A DNA stretch of 64,000 bases from Clavibacter michiganensis. GTDB lineage: Bacteria > Actinomycetota > Actinomycetes > Actinomycetales > Microbacteriaceae. The notes beneath the pieces are model-generated. The model worked only from the letters and a program-made list of their open reading frames with translations. It searched no databases and had not been told where the DNA came from. Position 1 is the stretch's first letter. Every line of letters starts with the position of its first letter. A program made the position numbers and the translations under genes. The stretch covers positions 2,728,001 to 2,792,000 of the forward strand of contig MDHJ01000001.1 in assembly GCA_002150995.1 (NCBI GenBank), in the 5' to 3' direction. This document shows, piece by piece, positions 8,868 through 17,253 of the stretch.

Positions 8868-9112
8868 TCGTTCGCGTCCGAGGCGGCGGGCGCGTCGCCC
8901 CAGCCCTGCGGTGCGTCCTCGGCGGCGCGCACCGCGGTCCCCTGGGCGTCGGCCTGCGGCGTGGGGTCGGATCCGGGGACCGGCGCGGTCGAGGCACGAC
9001 GCGATCGGCGGACAGGTCGGCGCTCCTCCGCGCCCGCCTGCGTCGCCCCGGGGTCCGCCGACCCAGGGGCCGACGGCTCCTCCGAGCCGTCCGACGCGTC
9101 GCGCTCGCGCAT
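8828..9112 (-). CDS. Small low-complexity protein downstream of the helicase gene
   Basis: The ATG at 9112 overlaps the stop codon of the helicase-like gene by one base (TGATG), which suggests translational coupling. The 94-residue product is rich in Ala, Pro, Ser, Asp and Arg (DGSEEPSAPGSADPG, then RRPVRRSRRAST). It ends DDRLRLDRPPHWG. It has no membrane segment or known domain and is probably disordered. I do not recognise it; tight coupling is the main evidence that it is real. Confidence 0.55.
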   Translation of the reverse strand: MRERDASDGSEEPSAPGSADPGATQAGAEERRPVRRSRRASTAPVPGSDPTPQADAQGTAVRAAEDAPQGWGDAPAASDANDDRLRLDRPPHWG

Positions 9113-12100
9113 CACTCCGCCCGGTGCGCGTCCGGCTGGACCTCGACGGGCGCCGTGATCGGGTGCGCGTCCGAGATCGCGCCGAGGGCGGTGGCGATGC
9201 GGCGGGCGACGGCGTCCGGATCCGCGAACAGCTCGAAGGAGTGCACGCGGAGGTAGTGCCAGCCCAGGCGCTTCAGCATCTCGGGACGCAGGCGCAGCGA
9301 CTCGCGGAGGCTCGTCTGGTTGACGACGGGATCCGTCTCGATCGCGATGGCCCGCCCGCCGTAGGACGCGACGAGCCCGAGCTTGTCGCGGTGACCGAGG
9401 GCCGGCGCGAGCCCGAGCCCCTCCAGCCGGCGCGCGAGGTCGACGAGCATGGCGTCGCCGTCGTCCGGGATCGGGTCCTCCGTGAAGCGGGCCTCCGCCT
9501 CCGACAGGATCTGGGCGAGCGCGACGATGCCGTGCTTCATCCGGTCCTGGTCGATGTCGCCGGGCTGGAAGCAGGACACGACCACCATCGAGCGGCGGGC
9601 GCGGGTCATCGCCACGGCGAGCAGGCGCTCCCCGCCGGGCGCCGCGAGGGAGCCGAAGTTCGACAGCACGCGGCCGTGCGGGGTGCGGCCGTAGCCGACC
9701 GAGAAGATGACCCGGTCTCGGCTCTGTGCGACGCACTGCTCGAGCGTCGCGACCATGAACGGCTCCGCGCGGTCGCCGATGAAGAACTCGGTGACGTCGC
9801 TGCGCTTGGCGGCCGCGTGGAGGACGGCCTGCTGGACGCGCACGGCGTGACGGGCGCTGGCGGTGATGACCATGAGCGACTCGCGCGGGCGGTGGCTCGC
9901 GTGGTCGAGGACCAGCTCCACCACGCGGATCACCTCGGCGTCGACGCTCTCGACGGCCCCGGTGTCCTCGTCGGGCATGCCGTGGCCGTCCGCGACGAAG
10001 TCGAGCGAGAGGCTGCCGTGCCCGAGGAAGGTGCCCGCCCAGGGGAGGGACTGGATGCGGCCGCCGTAGAACCGGCGGTTGACGAGCTCGGCCAGGTCCT
10101 CGCCGCCCGCGCGGTAGCTGCGCGTGAGGGAGAGCGTGGGCAGGAGCTCGCCGAGGCGCGCGAGCGCGGAGTCGGCGTGGCGCTCCTCCAGCGTCGAGTC
10201 GTCGTCCGCGAGCTGCGGCGTCGACCGCTCGGGCTGCGGGACGACCGCGATGGTGAAGGGCGACGGCGTCTGCGTGACGGGATCGCCGAACACCACCGTC
10301 TGCTTGCCGCGACGGATGCCCCCGAGCGCCTCCGCGAGCGTCATCGCCCCCGCGTCCACGAGGTACACGGCGTCGAACGGCATCTCGTCCGTGATGGTCG
10401 GCACCTCGTAGGGCGACGCGAGCCAGACGGGCGCGATGGCACGCGAGAGGTGCGGCGCGGAGTGGTGGAGGGCCGCGGCGTCGACCGGGGCGGATCCGCC
10501 GAGCAGCTGGCGCAGGTGGTGCGCCTCCTCGGGCCAGTCGACGACGCCGATCTTCCACGTCTCCGCGAGCTGCCACGCGAGGAGGCCCGCGCTGGCGGTG
10601 GCGTGCGCCTCGTCCACGAGCCGGAAGTCCGACTCGAGCCGGTCGAGCACGCTCGTGTTGGCGTTGAGGAGGGCCTTGTCGCCCGCGAGCATCTGCTCGA
10701 GCACGGACTGCCACCAGGCGAGCTCCAGCTCCGCGGCGACGGACTCCTGCGGCACGTGCCGGTCGGAGAGGTCGTGCAGCAGCGGATCGAGATCGAGGCG
10801 GCGGAGGTCCGCGAGGAGCGACGTGCGCTCCTGCAGGTTCTGCAGCACCTCGCTGTCCTCGGCGAGCTGGGCGACCTTCTCCCGCAGCTCGTCGACGGGC
10901 AGCTCGGCGAGCGGCGTCGGACGCGTGACCATGCTCAGCGGCTCGTCGAGCACCTTCAGGTCGGCGGCGACCTCCTGGTAGCGCGCGTGCACGTCGGAGA
11001 TGCCGCGCGGGACCTCGGGGGTCGACCCGACCGCGACGTAGCGCTGCCAGAGGATCCGCTGCTTCTGGATCGCCTTCAGGCTCTCGTGCATGTCGGAGAT
11101 GTGGACGCCGGGTCGCACGTACTCGCGGGCGAGCTTGCGGAGGCGACGACGGGTGATGCTCGTCATCTCGGGGGCGTCGCGGCGGGATCCGGTGGCCGCG
11201 ATGATCTCGCTCAGCGAGCGGTCGAACACGACCGGCAGGAACTTGTCCAGCGTCTCGCGGACGTCGAGCAGGAGGCGGAGGTACACGCCGAGCTCGTCGA
11301 TCGAGCGGTACGCGCGCATGCGCGTCTGGCCGATGAGATCGTCCGCGCGCTCCACGAGGCGCGGCAGGCCGTCGGCGGACAGCTGCTTGGCGAGGTCGTG
11401 CGCATGCGTCGCCGCGGCGCTCGTGGCGAACGTGGCGCCGTACCAGGGCGAGTCGCCCGGTCCGTAGCGGAACTCGCCGAGGCTCGCGGCCTTCACGAGG
11501 GAGGCGGCGGCGCTCGCGCGGTCGTGCGCGATGGCCTTCACGGCATCGCGGGTGAGGCGGGCCGTCGTCGCCGGCGGCGCGGGGAGGAGGGCGAGGCGCG
11601 AGAGCTCGCCGAGGGCGTCGAGCACGGAGACGCCGAGGTCCCGGTCGGGTCGGCCGAGCGCGAAGCGATAGTCGAGCAGCACGTGGCGGAGGCGGACGAG
11701 CGCGTCGTCGACCTCGGCGGTCTGCGCGGGGGCCGCCTTCTCGTTGCGCACGATGGACTGCACGACATCGCGCTTGAGCGACCTCGGCGCGACGGCGATC
11801 CCCGGGAGCCCGACGTCGGCGAGACGCTGGCCGATCCCCTTCAGGGAGGACGCGCGCGGGCTCACGACGAGCACGCGCTTGTTCTGCGCGACGAGGCAGC
11901 CGATGGAGTTGACGATGGTCTGCGTGCCGCCGGTGCCGGGCAGCGTGGTCACCACGAGCGAGTTGCCCGCGTTGATCTGCGCGATGACGTACTCCTGCTC
12001 CGGATCCGCGTCGAGCAGCAGCGTGTCGGTGACGGGCGGGCGCTGGTCCTGCGGGATCGGGTCGACGGGCGCGTAGGACTCGCCCACGCCCCACTTGGCG

Positions 12101-12837
12101 GTGGGGTTGCCGGCGATGGCGTCGATGACGAGGTGCTCGAGGTCGGCGGCGTCCTCGGCGAGCGCCCGGCCGACCTCCGCGAAGGACGAGACGACGAGGC
12201 GCGGCTGCACGGCGAAGGCCGGCAGGTGCGAGGTCAGGCCGCGCAGGCGGTCGATGACGGGCTGCGGCTTGAATGCGCCGTTCTGCACGGCGAGGGCGAC
12301 GAACGAGTCGGCGTCGAGCGTGATCTGGAACTGCTCCTCGAGCGCCCGCGCGAGTGCCGGGTTGAGGAACGGCTGGCCCTTGAGGCGCACCTCGTAGTCG
12401 CTGCCGTGGCGGCGGATCGCGAGCGGGCGCAGGAGCACCGGGGCGCGGAACTGCTCGTCGGCGAAGCGCCACTCGGCGAGGCCGATGGCCAGGTGGATCG
12501 ACTCGATGCCCCGCGCGGAGACCAGCTCGATCCCCTTCTGGGTGATGCGGTTGGCCGCCTTGCGGGCGCTGCGGAGCGCGAGCTCGTCGCGGATGAGGGA
12601 CGACAGCAGCGTCGTCTTGCCCGTGATGAACTGCGCGAGTCCCCCCGGGTGGGTGGTGCTCAGCTCGATGCGGGAGCCGGCTGCGTCCACGAAGTGGAGC
12701 AGCGGCGAGGGGCCGCCGACGCCGGCGAGCTGCTCGCGCCATTCGCGCCAGCGGGGCTCGGCCACGTTGCCGCTCCCCAGGTGCACGTCGCCGACGCGGA
12801 GGTCGTGGGGGCTGGTGCTGTTGTGGGAAGCATTCAC
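9112..12837 (-). CDS. UPF1-like superfamily 1 helicase with DUF4011-like N-terminus and MTES_1575-type nuclease tail; ATPase motifs degenerate
   Basis: I chose the GTG at 12837 because GAGG lies 8 nt upstream; an open frame extends to 13074 without support. The product is 1241 residues. The N-terminal third resembles the DUF4011 region of large bacterial UPF1-like helicases. The P-loop region reads LPGTGGTQT where GTGKT/S is expected, so the Walker lysine is missing. Motif II reads YLVDAGAM where DEASQ is usual. The C-terminal helicase motifs remain (VGYGR...NFG...GGERLLAVAMTRAR). The last 90 residues (AIAIETD, RPEMLKRLGWHYLRVHSFELF) match the MTES_1575/Vsr-like nuclease domain. It may bind but not hydrolyse ATP. 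Confidence 0.85.
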   Translation of the reverse strand: MNASHNSTSPHDLRVGDVHLGSGNVAEPRWREWREQLAGVGGPSPLLHFVDAAGSRIELSTTHPGGLAQFITGKTTLLSSLIRDELALRSARKAANRITQKGIELVSARGIESIHLAIGLAEWRFADEQFRAPVLLRPLAIRRHGSDYEVRLKGQPFLNPALARALEEQFQITLDADSFVALAVQNGAFKPQPVIDRLRGLTSHLPAFAVQPRLVVSSFAEVGRALAEDAADLEHLVIDAIAGNPTAKWGVGESYAPVDPIPQDQRPPVTDTLLLDADPEQEYVIAQINAGNSLVVTTLPGTGGTQTIVNSIGCLVAQNKRVLVVSPRASSLKGIGQRLADVGLPGIAVAPRSLKRDVVQSIVRNEKAAPAQTAEVDDALVRLRHVLLDYRFALGRPDRDLGVSVLDALGELSRLALLPAPPATTARLTRDAVKAIAHDRASAAASLVKAASLGEFRYGPGDSPWYGATFATSAAATHAHDLAKQLSADGLPRLVERADDLIGQTRMRAYRSIDELGVYLRLLLDVRETLDKFLPVVFDRSLSEIIAATGSRRDAPEMTSITRRRLRKLAREYVRPGVHISDMHESLKAIQKQRILWQRYVAVGSTPEVPRGISDVHARYQEVAADLKVLDEPLSMVTRPTPLAELPVDELREKVAQLAEDSEVLQNLQERTSLLADLRRLDLDPLLHDLSDRHVPQESVAAELELAWWQSVLEQMLAGDKALLNANTSVLDRLESDFRLVDEAHATASAGLLAWQLAETWKIGVVDWPEEAHHLRQLLGGSAPVDAAALHHSAPHLSRAIAPVWLASPYEVPTITDEMPFDAVYLVDAGAMTLAEALGGIRRGKQTVVFGDPVTQTPSPFTIAVVPQPERSTPQLADDDSTLEERHADSALARLGELLPTLSLTRSYRAGGEDLAELVNRRFYGGRIQSLPWAGTFLGHGSLSLDFVADGHGMPDEDTGAVESVDAEVIRVVELVLDHASHRPRESLMVITASARHAVRVQQAVLHAAAKRSDVTEFFIGDRAEPFMVATLEQCVAQSRDRVIFSVGYGRTPHGRVLSNFGSLAAPGGERLLAVAMTRARRSMVVVSCFQPGDIDQDRMKHGIVALAQILSEAEARFTEDPIPDDGDAMLVDLARRLEGLGLAPALGHRDKLGLVASYGGRAIAIETDPVVNQTSLRESLRLRPEMLKRLGWHYLRVHSFELFADPDAVARRIATALGAISDAHPITAPVEVQPDAHRAE

Positions 12838-13106
12838 GTGGAGGTCCTCAAGAGGCTCGGCGGCGAACCCGGAGAGCAGGTCGTCGTCGTCGTCGGATCG
12901 TTCATTGGCACGCCACACCCGGCAACAGTACGACGCGCCGGGTGGGGAAACCGGCAGGCGGGGCGGCGCGGGAGCGGATCCGGGAGGCGCGTCGACCACC
13001 GGCACCGCGAGGCGAGGTCGGTCGTGACGTCGCGCTCCCGGCGGCCGTCGTGCCGGGACCGCGGGCCCCGACACCCGGGCCCCGCTCCGCTACCATGGGC
13101 CGGTCA
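12838..13106. other. Divergent intergenic region between the helicase gene and tRNA-Arg
   Basis: About 270 bp hold the promoters for the leftward helicase gene and the rightward tRNA-Arg. I see no convincing gene, repeat or structured RNA in it. Confidence 0.4.
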
Positions 13107-13178
13107 GCCTCTGTAGCTCAATGGAAGAGCAGTTCCGTCCTAAGGAAAGGGTTGGGGGTTCGAGTCCCTCCAGGGGCA
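13107..13178 (+). tRNA. tRNA-Arg (CCT anticodon)
   Basis: The 72-nt sequence forms a cloverleaf. The acceptor GCCTCTG pairs with CAGGGGC, the D arm is GCTC/GAGC, and the anticodon loop GTCCTAA gives anticodon CCT for AGG. The T arm is GGGGG TTCGAGT CCCTC. The anticodon stem has a G-A mismatch at its base. CC but not A follows the discriminator. Confidence 0.93.
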
Positions 13179-13183
13179 CCTCC

Positions 13184-13201
13184 GGTCCGCCGACGCGGAC
13201 C
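13184..13201. terminator. Short hairpin after tRNA-Arg
   Basis: GGTCCGC and GCGGACC pair around CGAC, 6 bp past the tRNA and touching the stop codon of the converging gene. It may terminate both. Confidence 0.5.
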
Positions 13202-13787
13202 TACGCGCCGATCGCCTCTCCCGCGTGCACCCGGATCGCCTCGCGGATGGCGTCCGCGTGCGCGTAGATCTCGTCGAGCGACCCGAGGGGGTGCCGCGTC
13301 TCGACCTTGTGCGCATCGAAGAGGCCGAGGTACTTCTGCTTCTTGCCGTTGAAGTGCAGGCGGGCGATCGGCTTGCGGTTGTTGTCGTCCAGGAGGATCG
13401 CCAGATAGGTCTTCGCGTCCCGGTGCACGACGCGCTGCGGCTTCACCTCGCTGCAGGCGATGGCCTTGACGATCTGGTGGCGCGCTCCTGAGGGGCCTCC
13501 GCCCGCGCGTGCGCCCGGTAGATGTCCACCTCGGCGAACGCCTGCATACCGTGGCGCCGGATCACGTCCTCGAGCTCGGCGACGCACGCCTCCGCTTCGG
13601 CCGTGCGCTGTCGGGCGTCCCGCTTCGAGAGGGGCTCGACGGCGGATGCGGCGTCGCCGACACACTCCTCCACAGCGGCGGGGGCCCCGTCCTTTCGCGG
13701 ATGGTCGTGATCGGTCCACTGCACCGCCGCCCCACCGCCGGACGAAGCGGGGGTCCTGGTCCTCCTACCAGCCGGGGCAGCGCTCAT
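13201..13787 (-). pseudogene. Restriction-endonuclease-like C-terminal fragment, one-base frameshift near 13478
   Basis: Joining two frames near 13478 gives about 195 residues from the ATG at 13787. The N-terminal half is helical (SKRDARQRTAEAEACVAELEDVIRRHG). The C-terminal half contains KTYLAILLDDNNRKPIARL and GKKQKYLGLFDAHKVETRHP followed by SLDEIYAHADAIREA. From memory, this tail resembles the end of type I restriction (HsdR-like) proteins. The nuclease part is absent, so this looks like a remnant or recombined gene next to tRNA-Arg. The start codon and function are uncertain. Confidence 0.5.
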
Positions 13788-13905
13788 CCCCTCGGGCACG
13801 CAGGCTCTCGACCCCGCCCAGGCGCCCCGTTCGAGGCCATGCCACCCGACCCTGTGGCCGCTCGCGTGCGCAGAGTCCGCCCCCGTGCCTGCCGTCGATC
13901 GCAGT

Positions 13906-13942
13906 GGGAGGGCCTGCGGAGCATCGCTCCGCAGGCCCTCCC
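13906..13942. repeat. 17-bp perfect inverted repeat with 3-nt loop
   Basis: GGGAGGGCCTGCGGAGC (13906-13922) is followed by ATC and the exact complement (13926-13942). It would form a very stable hairpin on either strand. There is no T tract, and no gene end is adjacent; the nearest coding sequence ends its 5' side at 13787. It may be a terminator, a protein-binding palindrome or a mobile-element scar. Confidence 0.85.
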
Positions 13943-14223
13943 GCATCCCGAGACGCGCATTCCGCGTCGAGCGCACTATTCCGCATATGGGGAGATTCCG
14001 GGGCCGCCGATGCGGAATGCATTCCGTCTCCCCGCGCCGCACCGCGAATCGGCCGACGACATGATGTCGCCGACATGGGAATGCATGCGCAGCGCATGGA
14101 TCCCGGTATCCCCACGCATTTCCACATCCCATTCGCGTGGTCGCACGGAATTCACCGGGGAAAGCGGTATCGTGACGCACGTCGCATCATCCGGTGCATC
14201 AACTGCAAATGAGAGGGAGAGAC
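13943..14223. promoter_or_regulatory. AT-richer, palindrome-dense region upstream of lsr2
   Basis: This stretch is visibly less GC-rich than its surroundings. It holds CGGAATGCATTCCG (14013-14026, perfect), GACATGATGTC (14058-14068) and ATGCGCAGCGCAT (14085-14097), plus GGGGAGA/TCTCCCC arms at 13989-13995 and 14027-14033. It contains no convincing gene. It is the likely control region of lsr2 and may be bound by Lsr2 itself, which prefers AT-rich DNA; that is inference. Confidence 0.5.
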
Positions 14224-14577
14224 GTGGCTCGCAAGGTTGTCACCACGCTCGTCGACGACATCGACGGCGTCGTCATCGAAGAGGGAAAGGGCGAGACCGT
14301 CCCCTTCGCGCTCGACGGCGTGAACTACGAGATCGATCTGAGCGACGCCAACGCCGCCAAGCTCCGTGAGTCGCTCGACACGTACGTCGACCGCGCCCGG
14401 CGCGTCGGTCGCGCCTCGTCGGGCCGCGCGGCCGGTGGCGCGCGCCGCTCCCCCTCCAGCGCTCCCAAGGAGGACCTGGGCGCCGCGCGCGAGTGGCTGC
14501 GCGAGCACGGCCACAAGGTCTCCGAGCGCGGGCGCATCTCCGCCGACCTGCTCGAGGAGTACCGCGCCAGCAAGTAG
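14224..14577 (+). CDS. lsr2: Lsr2 nucleoid-associated protein
   Basis: Lsr2 bridges AT-rich DNA and silences horizontally acquired genes in actinobacteria. The GTG at 14224 follows GAGAGGGAGAGAC and gives MARKVVTTLVDDIDG, the standard N-terminus. Residues 1-60 form the dimerisation domain (VPFALDGVNYEIDLSDANAAKLRE). A Ser/Arg linker follows, then the C-terminal DNA-binding domain DLGAAREWLREHGHKVSERGRI, in which the usual RGR AT-hook loop corresponds to SERGRIS. Length 117 is typical. Confidence 0.95.
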   Translation: MARKVVTTLVDDIDGVVIEEGKGETVPFALDGVNYEIDLSDANAAKLRESLDTYVDRARRVGRASSGRAAGGARRSPSSAPKEDLGAAREWLREHGHKVSERGRISADLLEEYRASK

Positions 14578-14605
14578 GCGACACGACGCGCACCACGTGC
14601 GCCGC

Positions 14606-14650
14606 ACGACGAAGAGGGCCGATCCGCCGAGGACCGGCCCTCTTCGTCGT
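14606..14650. terminator. Terminator after lsr2
   Basis: ACGACGAAGAGGGCCG (14606-14621) and CGGCCCTCTTCGTCGT (14635-14650) are perfect 16-base arms with a 13-nt loop, 29 bp past the lsr2 stop. Confidence 0.85.
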
Positions 14651-14796
14651 CTCCGCGGGGGCGCCGTAATGAATCGCGCATCCCCGTCGCCCCGGCGATC
14701 GACGGCCGCGCCGCGCCGCGTGTCACGCCCGCGTCACGCCCGCGTCGCGATGCCGTCGCGGAGCCGCGGGCAGTCTGACGGGGAAGAAGGAGCACC

Positions 14797-16221
14797 GTGC
14801 CGAGACACCTCGCAACACCCGGGAACGCCATCACCACCCCCCGCCCCCGGCGCCGCATCCGCGCGCGCGTCCTCGCCTCCGCGGGCGCCGCGCTCATCGC
14901 GCTCGTCGCCGTCGTCGGCATGACCGGGCAGGTGCAGACCGCGTCCGCCGCCGTCTCCCTCGAGACCGCGTCGCAGTGCAACTCGACGCCCACCGGCGCC
15001 GGCGTCGAGGTCCGGTGCGACGTCACCGTCGTCAACGACATCGACGTCGCGACCCAGGTCGGTTCGTCCACCGTCACGACCACCGTCTGCCAGGGAGCCG
15101 CGGGAGCGCCCCTCTGCACCACGTCGGTGTCGCAGCGCGACGGGATCATCATCAACGCGGTGGAGCAGTGCAACGGGGTCGCCGCCGGCGGCAGCAACGT
15201 GATCTGCTCGGTCGACATCACGAACAACATCGTCGGCGAGAGCACCACCACCGCCGCCACGGTCAACCAGTGCGTCGGCTCCGGCGAGGGCGGGGGCACA
15301 TCCGCCTGCAACCCGGAGTCCTCGACCACGAATGCGGACGTCACCCAGTGCAACGGCTCCGGCAACGGCGGCGGGAGCACCGTGGAGTGCACGGTCGTCT
15401 CGTCCTCCACGACGTCGTCGGCGCTCCGGGTCCCGGTGGACCAGTGCATCGGCTCCGCGGCCGCCGGCAGCATCGTCCGCTGCACCACCGTCATCCGGAA
15501 CTTCGTGACGCCCGCGGTCGAACCGACCGACGAGCCCACGGTCGTCCCGACCGTCGAGCCCACAATCGCCCCCACGGACGAGCCCACCGTCGCCCCGACG
15601 GACGAGCCCACCGTCGCACCCACCGACGAGCCCACGATCGCCCCGACCGACGAGCCCACCGTGGCCCCGACCGTCGAGCCCACCGTCGAGCCCACGCCGC
15701 CCGCTCCGACCCCGACGGCCACCGCGCCGGTCCCGACGCCCACGGCGCCGATCCCGACCGCGACCGTCCCGGTCCCCACGCCGACGGCACCGACCCCCAC
15801 CGCGACCGTCCCGGCTCCCACGCCGACCATCCCGGTGCCCACGGCCACCGCTCCGGTGCCGACGCCCACGGCGCCGACCCCGACCGCCACCGCACCCACC
15901 CCCACGGCGACCGCGCCGACGCCCACCGCGACCGTCCCCGTCCCGACCCCCGGGGTCCCGACTCCGACGGCCTCCGCCCCGACGCCGACCGCCTCCGCCC
16001 CGACGCCGACCGCGACGACCGGCACGCCCGCCCCGTCGGCCACCCCGTCCGCCACCCGCACGCCGGTCGCTCCGGTCGTGCCCGGCGGCACGACGCCCGG
16101 TGGGTCCCTGCCGGTGACCGGCTACGACCCGACGCCCACCATCGGCTGGGGCCTGGCGGCCCTCGTCCTGGGAGCGCTCGGGCTCGGGTTCACCGCACGC
16201 CGACGTTCCGCCCAGCGCTAG
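14797..16221 (+). CDS. LPXTG cell-wall-anchored surface protein with cysteine repeats and a Thr/Pro stalk
   Basis: The GTG at 14797 follows GAAGGAG and gives 474 residues. A signal peptide ends near residue 50 (GMTGQVQTASA). Residues 55-235 hold about five units of the form QCNG-x-GGG-x-C (for example VEQCNGVAAGGSNVICSVD and DVTQCNGSGNGGGSTVEC). From about 240 to 420 is a stalk of EPTVAPTD 8-mers and then PTPTAT-type repeats. The C-terminus has LPVTG, a hydrophobic helix and ARRRSAQR, a complete sortase signal. It is thus exported and linked to peptidoglycan. No sortase gene is in the window. The ligand is unknown. Confidence 0.9.
   Translation: MPRHLATPGNAITTPRPRRRIRARVLASAGAALIALVAVVGMTGQVQTASAAVSLETASQCNSTPTGAGVEVRCDVTVVNDIDVATQVGSSTVTTTVCQGAAGAPLCTTSVSQRDGIIINAVEQCNGVAAGGSNVICSVDITNNIVGESTTTAATVNQCVGSGEGGGTSACNPESSTTNADVTQCNGSGNGGGSTVECTVVSSSTTSSALRVPVDQCIGSAAAGSIVRCTTVIRNFVTPAVEPTDEPTVVPTVEPTIAPTDEPTVAPTDEPTVAPTDEPTIAPTDEPTVAPTVEPTVEPTPPAPTPTATAPVPTPTAPIPTATVPVPTPTAPTPTATVPAPTPTIPVPTATAPVPTPTAPTPTATAPTPTATAPTPTATVPVPTPGVPTPTASAPTPTASAPTPTATTGTPAPSATPSATRTPVAPVVPGGTTPGGSLPVTGYDPTPTIGWGLAALVLGALGLGFTARRRSAQR
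15523..16035 (+). repeat. Tandem repeats coding the Thr/Pro stalk
   Basis: The first part (about 15523-15700) is a 24-nt unit coding EPTVAPTD with small variations. The second part (about 15704-16035) repeats 12- to 18-nt units coding PTPTA(T/P)-type motifs. Such arrays change length by slippage or recombination, so the stalk length probably varies among strains. Confidence 0.8.
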
Positions 16222-16244
16222 CCGCACCGCGGAGACCATGACGC

Positions 16245-16271
16245 AGCGCCCATCGCCGGTCGATGGGCGCT
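16245..16271 (+). terminator. Terminator after the surface-protein gene
   Basis: AGCGCCCATCG and CGATGGGCGCT are perfect 11-base arms around CCGGT, 24 bp past the stop codon. Confidence 0.75.
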
Positions 16272-16465
16272 CCGTCGCGGGTAGCCCGAAAAGCACTCCA
16301 TTGGTGGGGATTAGGGAGCGAACGGATAATGTGACCCCCACGGAGGTGCGGGATGCATCAGGGGGCGTGGGGCGGCAGGGTCCGCTCGGCGAGCCGCTGC
16401 ACCGCCTCCGCTCCCGCGGGCGCCTCGCCCGGACTCCCGCAGGTCACCCTGCCGGGGACGATCCG

Positions 16466-17236
16466 ATGATCGGCATCGAGGTGCTCGGCGGCTTCCGCGT
16501 CGCCGGACTCGGCGCCGACGATGCCGGGTCCGCCGTCCTCGACCCGACCGGCGCCGCCCTCTCCGACGGCACCCGGCGGCTGATCGCCGCCCTCGCCATC
16601 CGCACGCGTCCCGCCGACCGCGGCACCCTCGCCGCTCAGCTCTGGCCCGAGGCACGCGATGGGCGCGCCGCGTCGAGCCTGCGTTCCGCCATCGCCCGTC
16701 TCGGCTCCGGCGGGCGGGAGATAGTGGACTCCTCCTCCGGCGGACTGGAGCTGCACGACGCGGTCGCGGTCGATCTCCGCACGGCCCGGGCGATCGCGGG
16801 CCGCCTGCTCGAACCTCAGCACGACGCGCCGGACGACGACGACCTCTCCCCCGCGGCCATGCACCTCTTCAGCGCCGAGCTCCTGCCCGACTGGTTCGAC
16901 AGCTGGCTGGAGCCGGCAGCCGAGGAGTGGCGCCACCTGCGGGTCAATGCGCTCGAGGCCCAGTCCGACGCGCTGCGCTTGCGCGCCCGCCTGCACGAGG
17001 CGGCACGGGCAGCCCGCCGGGCGATCGACGTGGACCCCCTGCGGGAGACGGCCCAGCGCTGCCTCATCGCCGTCCACGTGGCCGCGGGCAACCAGTCCGA
17101 TGCCCTGCGCGCGTACGCGGACTACCGCGCCCGCCTCGACCGCGAGGTGGGCCTGCAGCCGACGGCCATGCTCACCGAGCTCGTGTCCGGCCTGCGTCAG
17201 CGCACCGGCCCCGTCGCCGTCCGCCGCATCGGCTGA
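16466..17236 (+). CDS. SARP-like transcriptional regulator with BTAD domain
   Basis: The ATG at 16466 gives MIGIEVLGGFRVAGLG, the usual start of an OmpR-like winged helix in this family; an open frame extends further left without support. Residues 40-95 hold the helix-turn-helix (RLIAALAIRTRPADRGTLAAQLWP...SSLRSAIARL). Residues 100-250 form the bacterial transcriptional activator domain of TPR-like helices (DSWLEPAAEEWRHLRVNALEAQ, then AYADYRARLDREVGLQPT). The 256-residue product lacks the ATPase domain of large SARPs. The targets are unknown; it lies between a surface-protein gene and a peptidase gene. Confidence 0.85.
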   Translation: MIGIEVLGGFRVAGLGADDAGSAVLDPTGAALSDGTRRLIAALAIRTRPADRGTLAAQLWPEARDGRAASSLRSAIARLGSGGREIVDSSSGGLELHDAVAVDLRTARAIAGRLLEPQHDAPDDDDLSPAAMHLFSAELLPDWFDSWLEPAAEEWRHLRVNALEAQSDALRLRARLHEAARAARRAIDVDPLRETAQRCLIAVHVAAGNQSDALRAYADYRARLDREVGLQPTAMLTELVSGLRQRTGPVAVRRIG

Positions 17237-17253
17237 CGACCGACCGGACCCGG

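Noticed and set aside
9112..13074. Helicase start at 13074
   Set aside because: The extra 79 residues are low-complexity and lack a ribosome site; the GTG at 12837 has GAGG at the right distance.
13906..13942. CRISPR repeat or insertion-sequence end
   Set aside because: Only one copy is visible, with no spacers, transposase or target duplication nearby.
15523..16035. CRISPR-like tandem array
   Set aside because: The repeats are in frame, without spacers, and encode the Thr/Pro stalk of a surface protein.
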